A stretch of 22,155 nucleotides of DNA, taken from assembly GCA_040902925.1 (NCBI GenBank), contig JBBDWJ010000202.1, forward strand, positions 1-22,155. The letters are read 5' to 3'. The notes beneath the pieces were generated by a model. That model ran no database searches. It was not told the origin of the DNA and saw only the letters and a list, made by a program, of their open reading frames with translations. The translations under genes and the position numbers were made by a program. Shown piece after piece: positions 21,387 through 22,155 of the stretch. Numbering within the stretch: position 1 is the stretch's first letter; every line of letters begins with the position of its first letter. Origin of the DNA: JBBDWJ01 sp040902925 (GTDB taxonomy: Bacteria > Acidobacteriota > Terriglobia > Bryobacterales > UBA6623).

Positions 21387-22155
21387 CCCATCGGATTTTC
21401 GGCAAGCTGATTCTGGCCTGCGTCGCGCTGCTCGCGGTCGCCGCGCTGGGCGTCGATCAACTGGTGACCCGCGTCAGTTCGCAGGATCTGCGCGACAGCC
21501 TGGAGCGCGGACTCCGGGAGAAAGCGCAACTGGCGCAGACCACGCTCGAAGCCCGGCCCATCGAGCACTATCCCGAGATCGTGCAGAGAATCGCGCGCAG
21601 CGCCAGCGCCCGCGTCACCGTAATTCGCACCGACGGCGCCGTGCTGGCGGACTCCGAAGCCGACCCCGGCACGATGGCGAACCACGCCACCCGCCCTGAG
21701 TTTGCGCAAGCGTTGAAAGGCCGCATGGGGACGAGCTCGCGCTACAGCGACACGGTCCACACCGAGTTTCTCTACGTCGCGATTCCGATTGAGGGAGGCG
21801 CTCTTCGCCTTGCCCTGCCGTTGGCGGAAGTCGATGCGCGCATCGGCGAGATCAGGACGAAGATCCTGCAAATGACGCTCTTAGCGCTGATCCCGGCGAT
21901 CTTTCTGGCGGCCTGGATGGCGCGGCGGGTGTCCCATCAGTTCTCGAACGTCATCGCGTTTTCGAAAGAGCTGGCTACCGGGAATTTTCAGGCGAATGCG
22001 CCCGGTTTCGCAGGCGGCGAGTTGGGGGCGCTGGGGCGAACGCTCTCGGGCGCGGCCGGCCATCTGCGCTCGATGTTCGACCAATTGCAGGAGGAGCGCT
22101 CTCGTTTTGCGGCCGCAATCTACGGAATTGGCGAGGTGATTTTGGTGGGTGTCCG
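21383..22155 (+). CDS. PhoR-like sensor histidine kinase, partial at window edge
   Basis: The frame begins at ATG 21383, overlapping the regulator stop by 4 bases, and is open to the right edge (257 codons seen). The N-terminus has a membrane helix at about 5-25 (IFGKLILACVALLAVAALGV) and a periplasmic sensor region of about 130 residues with VTVIRTDGAVLADSEADPG, a PhoR/PnpS-type extracellular motif. A second membrane helix follows at about 161-182, then a HAMP domain (about 183-235) and the start of a PAS domain (RFAAAIYGIGEVILVGV). The HisKA and HATPase domains lie outside the window. Presumably it phosphorylates the adjacent regulator. Confidence 0.9.
   Translation, partial: MTHRIFGKLILACVALLAVAALGVDQLVTRVSSQDLRDSLERGLREKAQLAQTTLEARPIEHYPEIVQRIARSASARVTVIRTDGAVLADSEADPGTMANHATRPEFAQALKGRMGTSSRYSDTVHTEFLYVAIPIEGGALRLALPLAEVDARIGEIRTKILQMTLLALIPAIFLAAWMARRVSHQFSNVIAFSKELATGNFQANAPGFAGGELGALGRTLSGAAGHLRSMFDQLQEERSRFAAAIYGIGEVILVGV

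Overview
The window (about 62-65% G+C by eye) comes from a Gram-negative bacterium. An outer-membrane lipoprotein carrier (LolA) and type IV pilus/type II secretion genes show the double membrane. The GspF-GspE-PilM-PilN-PilO-PilP order, the unusual GspG-like protein with an Arg/Tyr-rich conserved island, and the PhoB/PhoR-like pair look most like Acidobacteriota, perhaps the Bryobacterales/Solibacter side. That placement is inference from family resemblance, not a database result.

Layout. (1) 172-4796, minus strand: nqrA-B-C-D-E, five of the six subunits of the sodium-translocating NADH:quinone oxidoreductase, tightly coupled by overlapping stops and starts. nqrF does not follow within the 171 bases available; that space holds short repeats and GC-rich hairpins. 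(2) 4797-5670: a long divergent intergenic region with an 18-bp tandem repeat near nqrA and, nearer thiS, a 126-nt segment that folds on paper into a three-way junction closed by a perfect 12-bp stem. (3) 5671-6546, plus strand: a lone thiS sulfur-carrier gene and a MerR-type regulator. (4) 6616-6839: a 224-bp non-autonomous mobile element (MITE-like) with 11-bp terminal inverted repeats, a 30-bp internal stem and a perfect 8-bp target duplication. (5) 7238-15689: lolA, then a pilus/secretion operon (gspF, gspE/pilB, pilM, pilN, pilO, pilP-like and a pseudopilin-like protein with a very long Pro/Gly/Gln-rich tail). No secretin, major pilin, pilT or prepilin peptidase is present. Two of its junctions carry inverted arrays of an 8-bp unit. 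(6) 15803-20486: a yggS-type PLP-binding protein, a GT4 glycosyltransferase and a 942-residue fusion of acyl-AMP ligase, acyl carrier protein and PlsC acyltransferase, probably for lipid assembly. (7) 20697 to the right edge: a PhoB-like response regulator and a PhoR-like histidine kinase cut by the window end, with a Pho-box-like sequence upstream.

How it fits together: respiration-driven sodium pumping, an inner-membrane pilus/secretion motor with its alignment complex, envelope lipid and lipoprotein functions, and a probable phosphate-sensing switch. No defence island, prophage, CRISPR array, rRNA or tRNA was seen. The least ordinary material is intergenic: several unrelated families of short tandem or inverted repeats, the MITE, and the possible structured RNA before thiS. 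Among proteins, the ligase-ACP-acyltransferase fusion and the pseudopilin-like protein without Glu+5 are the most unusual.
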